From an uncultured Clostridium sp. (lineage in GTDB: Bacteria; Bacillota; Clostridia; TANB77; CAG-508), in the NCBI GenBank assembly GCA_900555835.1, contig USMK01000012.1:1-46687 (forward strand): a DNA stretch of 46,687 nucleotides, read 5' to 3'. The notes under the pieces are model-generated. The model made no database searches. It was given only the letters and a program-made list of their open reading frames with translations, and had not been told where the DNA came from. This document shows, in pieces, positions 43,915 to 46,687 of this stretch. The translations under genes and the position numbers were made by a program. Every line of letters begins with the position of its first letter. The first letter of the stretch is position 1.

Positions 43915-45120
43915 ATGATTATAGAAAGAATAATCTTTAATTTATTAGCATTTACACTATTTATACTAATGTTTGCAAAAATGATAAGCAAAAATGACAC
44001 CAATTATATAGCCATAATTGCACTTCAAGCATTAGGAATGGCTATTAGCTTTTTTGAAACTGTACTAGGGCAAAGCTTATGGATAGGACTTAAAATATTA
44101 ACATATGCGTTATCTATAATATTGCCAGCTGTAATAATATATTTCGATTTTAAAAAAGTGAATTTAGTAGAGCAAACATATGCTATATTAGGAAAAATCT
44201 TATTTCACTTAGGATATAGGAAAACTGCTAAAAAGATATTAGTGAATATAGTTACAAAATATCCTGAAAGCTACAAAGGACACAAATATTTAGCAGAACT
44301 GTATGAAAGAGAAGGTGGAATGAGAAGGTCAATAGACGAATATGTAAAAGCCATAGATATTAGAAAAAACGACTATGATTCTTATTATAAAATAGCTGAG
44401 TTGCTAAATGGATTATCTCAAAAAGAGGAAGCTGTAACAATGTTAAATAATCTGTTAAGGAAAAAGCCAGATTTCTACAAAGCTTCTAATTTGTTAGGAG
44501 AATTACTGATAGAAAATCAAAAATATAAGGAAGCAACAAATGTATATTTAGATGCATTAAAATACAGACCAGCAGACTATGAAATGTACTATAATTTGGG
44601 TATTACATATACAATGCTAAATGATTTTCAAAATGCAGAGTCAGCATATAAAAGAGCTGCACAAATAAATCATTTAAAATATAATACAAGCTATACACTT
44701 GGTCAAATTGCACTAATTTGTGACGAAATAGAAAAAGCAGAAAAATATTTTACAGAAGCTTTATATGGAGAAGAAGTAGAACCACTTGCATATTTTGAAC
44801 TTTCAAAAATTTGCTTAAAAAAAGGCGAAAAAGAAAGAGCAATAGCATTTTTAAACAAAGCCCTAGAATTGGAGCCAGAGCTTGAAGAAAAAATGAAAGA
44901 CGAAGAAATATTTATACCAATAAAAGCATACATTGTAAAAAATGAAAATATTGAAAAAACAGAACGCAAAAAACTAAAAGAAAAAGAAAAAAAGGTTCAA
45001 AAACATTTAGAAGAAACTTTGCAAAAAGTACAAAAATTAAATATAAGAAGTAATTATAGAAAAATAAAAACAGAACAAAAGGAAAAGCAAACAGAAGAAA
45101 AATCAAAGGAAAAATTTTAG
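43915..45120 (+). CDS. TPR-repeat membrane protein
   Basis: A 401-residue protein with three hydrophobic segments in the first 85 residues. At least five tetratricopeptide repeats follow at about 115-330, for example YKGHKYLAELYEREGGMRRS and YEMYYNLGITYTMLNDFQNA, then a highly charged lysine/glutamate tail. TPR arrays bind partner proteins. The partner is not known; neighbours uppP and galE hint at envelope biogenesis. AAGGGG precedes ATG 43915. Confidence 0.85.
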   Translation: MIIERIIFNLLAFTLFILMFAKMISKNDTNYIAIIALQALGMAISFFETVLGQSLWIGLKILTYALSIILPAVIIYFDFKKVNLVEQTYAILGKILFHLGYRKTAKKILVNIVTKYPESYKGHKYLAELYEREGGMRRSIDEYVKAIDIRKNDYDSYYKIAELLNGLSQKEEAVTMLNNLLRKKPDFYKASNLLGELLIENQKYKEATNVYLDALKYRPADYEMYYNLGITYTMLNDFQNAESAYKRAAQINHLKYNTSYTLGQIALICDEIEKAEKYFTEALYGEEVEPLAYFELSKICLKKGEKERAIAFLNKALELEPELEEKMKDEEIFIPIKAYIVKNENIEKTERKKLKEKEKKVQKHLEETLQKVQKLNIRSNYRKIKTEQKEKQTEEKSKEKF

Positions 45121-45138
45121 AAAAAGAGGGAGAAAAAG

Positions 45139-45927
45139 ATGGATATATTTCAAGCATTGGTACTAGGAATAGTACAAGGATTAACAGAATTATTGCCAGT
45201 ATCTAGTTCAGCACATTTATTTTTAATACCATGGATATTTGGATGGCAAGAAATAGGAGATTTTGATGTTGCGTTACATTTTGGAACTTTACTTGCAATA
45301 GGAATTTTCTTTTTTAAAGATTGGATTGAGCTTATAAAAGGCGGATATAATCAAGTTGTAAAAAAAGAAAACTCAACAGAGGGAAGAATGTTTTGGTACA
45401 TAGTAATTGCAACTATACCAGGTGGGGCAATAGGATTTTTGCTTGATCACTTTGCAGATGATATTTTGACAAATCAATTTATAATAGCAACTGCGCTTAT
45501 TATTATGGGTATTATTTTGTATGTGGTAGATAAAAAATCAAAGTCAGAAGTAGAATATAAAGATATGACATTTAAGCAAACTTTCTTAATTGGATTATCA
45601 CAGGCATTAGCTTTTATACCAGGAGTGTCACGTTCAGGAGTAACTATGACAACTGCAAGAGCAATGGGAGTAAAAAGAGAAGCAGCTGCAAAATACTCAT
45701 TTATGCTATCAGCTCCAATAGTACTTGCTGCAACTGCCTACAAAATAAAAGATTTCGCATTTGGCGACATATCTTTCTACATAGGAGTACTAGCAAGCTT
45801 TATAGTAGGAATTTTAGTAATCAAATTTTTACTACAATACCTACAAAAAGGGAGCTTCAAAGGTTTTGCCATATACAGAATAATCCTAGGAGTTATCGTC
45901 CTAGCAATAGCTTTTGCGAGACTATAG
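45139..45927 (+). CDS. uppP: Undecaprenyl-diphosphatase UppP (BacA)
   Basis: Recycles the undecaprenyl carrier lipid for peptidoglycan synthesis; extra copies give bacitracin resistance. The 262-residue polytopic protein has the family motifs ALVLGIVQGLTELLPVSSSA at residues 5-24 and PGVSRSGVTM near 158. GAGGGAGA precedes the ATG. The last base of its TAG stop is the first G of REP element 4, the same junction as at two other genes. Late codons are A/C-rich. Confidence 0.96.
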   Translation: MDIFQALVLGIVQGLTELLPVSSSAHLFLIPWIFGWQEIGDFDVALHFGTLLAIGIFFFKDWIELIKGGYNQVVKKENSTEGRMFWYIVIATIPGGAIGFLLDHFADDILTNQFIIATALIIMGIILYVVDKKSKSEVEYKDMTFKQTFLIGLSQALAFIPGVSRSGVTMTTARAMGVKREAAAKYSFMLSAPIVLAATAYKIKDFAFGDISFYIGVLASFIVGILVIKFLLQYLQKGSFKGFAIYRIILGVIVLAIAFARL

Positions 45928-45968
45928 GGGACGTTTCCTTTTGAGTCATTTTGACTCATTGGGGACAT
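45927..45968 (+). repeat. REP element 4
   Basis: GGGGACGTTTCCTTTTGA block, palindrome GAGTCATTTTGACTC and GGGGACAT. The 3' end differs from the ACATCT end of copies 1 to 3. It begins with the G of the uppP stop codon. Confidence 0.88.
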
Positions 45969-46001
45969 AGGTTTGATGTATTTGGTTTAGGAGAATTTTG
46001 A

Positions 46002-46293
46002 ATGGATAAATTAGTTACGATAGAAAATGTATTATTGTATTTAATAATTATAAATGTTGTAGGATTTCTTGCTATGGGAATTGATAAGGCTAAGGCTAGG
46101 AGACGGAAGCTGGCGTATTCCGGAGAAGACGTTGTTTACAATTACCGTTTTGGGTGGTGGAGTTGGTACTGTTTTGGGAATGTATGCTTTTAGGCATAAG
46201 ACACAAAAGCCACAGTTTGTGATTGGGTTTCCTACGATTTTGATATGCGAAATTGCAATTGCTATATATGTTTGGATAAAATATTTTAAATAG
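46002..46293 (+). CDS. DUF1294 membrane protein, read through one CGG +1 shift
   Basis: A 96-residue protein of unknown function with about three membrane segments. The family motif DKxxAxxGxWRIPExTL is restored only by skipping C of CGG 46104: DKAKARR-G-SWRIPEKTLF, then LGGGVGTVLGMYAFRHKTQK, also typical. Without the shift a 63-residue chimera results. TAGGAG precedes ATG 46002. It is the last gene before a terminator and the DnaA-box region. Confidence 0.88.
46104..46106 (+). other. CGG +1 shift site 10 (DUF1294)
   Basis: AGA-CGG-AAG. Skipping C gives Gly35 (GGA) in the conserved GSWRIPE motif. A nearby TCCGGA is in a different phase and is read normally as Pro-Glu after the shift. Confidence 0.9.
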
Positions 46294-46300
46294 AGTAGAG

Positions 46301-46346
46301 AAGTATGAAAATTTGAGTGATTTTGAAGAAATTTTCATACTTTTTA
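46301..46346 (+). terminator. Terminator after DUF1294 gene
   Basis: AAGTATGAAAATTT pairs with AAATTTTCATACTT and is followed by a T-rich tract. Confidence 0.9.
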
Positions 46347-46428
46347 TTTTTACCAAAATATTGTTCTGGACACATAATGCAAAACGAAACGAAAATAAAG
46401 TTACCATAATATAATAACGTAGAAGAAA

Positions 46429-46524
46429 TGTGAACAAAATGTGAACAAATTATGCCCATATATAAACTATCCACAGACTTATCCACATTATCCACAGTTA
46501 TTATTTCGACAAAGATGTGTATAA
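46429..46524. promoter_or_regulatory. DnaA-box cluster (possible oriC or dnaA control region)
   Basis: Six DnaA-box-like 9-mers lie within 96 bases. TTATCCACA occurs twice head to tail (46479 and 46488) and CTATCCACA at 46467. TTATACACA is on the minus strand at 46516, and TTGTTCACA twice on the minus strand at 46429 and 46440. An AT-rich stretch with no gene runs from here to the window end. The density fits a replication origin or the promoter region of dnaA, which would lie to the right. Confidence 0.75.
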
Positions 46525-46687
46525 AATTAGTTACATAATGTCGATTTATTGCCATATAAACTAAAAAATAGTCAATTGTTTGCAAACGGTTTAACTACTT
46601 TTGCTTTGTTTATTTTACTTATAAAATTGACAGGAAAAATTGGAAAATGAGCAAAAGGTATTGCAATTTGGAAATTTGTTGTGGTAA

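Noticed and set aside
17620..46106. CGG reassigned to another amino acid in the normal frame
   Set aside because: A simple reassignment keeps the frame. Here the frame downstream of each CGG is wrong unless one base is skipped.
17620..46106. prfB-type programmed frameshift at a stop codon
   Set aside because: No stop codon sits at the shift point and no upstream ribosome-site-like element or CTT slippery codon is shared.

Overview
The window looks like chromosomal DNA from a low-GC Bacillota, most likely an uncultivated clostridial lineage. The bases for this are the AT-rich codon use with AGA as the main arginine codon, strong AGGAGG-type ribosome sites, and a Gram-positive gene set (SepF, DivIVA, DisA, SpoIIIE/FtsK-type translocase, MutL with the endonuclease motif). 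Every convincing protein gene is on the + strand. UGA still ends genes and AGG is still arginine, so most of the code is standard.

Layout. 1-1.4 kb: the end of an RCC1-repeat protein, a terminator and a gene remnant. 1.4-6.9 kb: mutL-miaA-HlyD-like-sepF-divIVA. 7-12.1 kb: rsmD, a coiled-coil protein, ftsK/spoIIIE and a hypothetical. 12.2-19.2 kb: a beta-CASP nuclease, a GH15 glucoamylase-like enzyme, a REP-flanked tyrosine transposase (RAYT), radA and disA. 19.2-24.7 kb: a pilin-like surface protein, a membrane-anchored protein, a MntA-HepT toxin-antitoxin pair, a cyclophilin and a nucleoside-kinase-like protein. 24.85 kb: tRNA-Gly(UCC). 25-28.8 kb: alr, ruvB and queH fused to an acetyltransferase domain. 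28.9-33 kb: an accessory block with two predicted proteases, a decayed duplicate and a PAP2 phosphatase. 33.3-39.4 kb: a class III Fic protein and two fused ABC ATPase-permeases. 39.5-46.3 kb: polA, a lytic transglycosylase, galE, a TPR protein, uppP and a DUF1294 protein. 46.4-46.5 kb: a dense DnaA-box cluster.

The main result is a recoding pattern. Five genes (radA, the second ABC transporter, polA, the lytic transglycosylase, DUF1294) appear broken by ten +1 frameshifts. At all ten, the zero-frame codon at the break is CGG. Skipping its C and reading the next three bases (GGA nine times, GGT once) as glycine restores the full-length protein and often a strongly conserved glycine. Reading the + strand through, I found no in-frame CGG that has to be arginine. 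CGG is common across codon boundaries, so only the in-frame codon is special. The simplest reading is that CGG is unassigned here (predicted loss of tRNA-Arg(CCG)) and that the ribosome shifts +1 on it, so CGGN is read as Gly. Random sequencing error or ordinary pseudogene decay would not give this phase-locked, single-codon pattern.

Secondary points: REP elements whose first G is the last base of the upstream TAG stop codon, a concatenated scar of a protease-like gene, and DnaA boxes toward which all neighbouring genes are transcribed.
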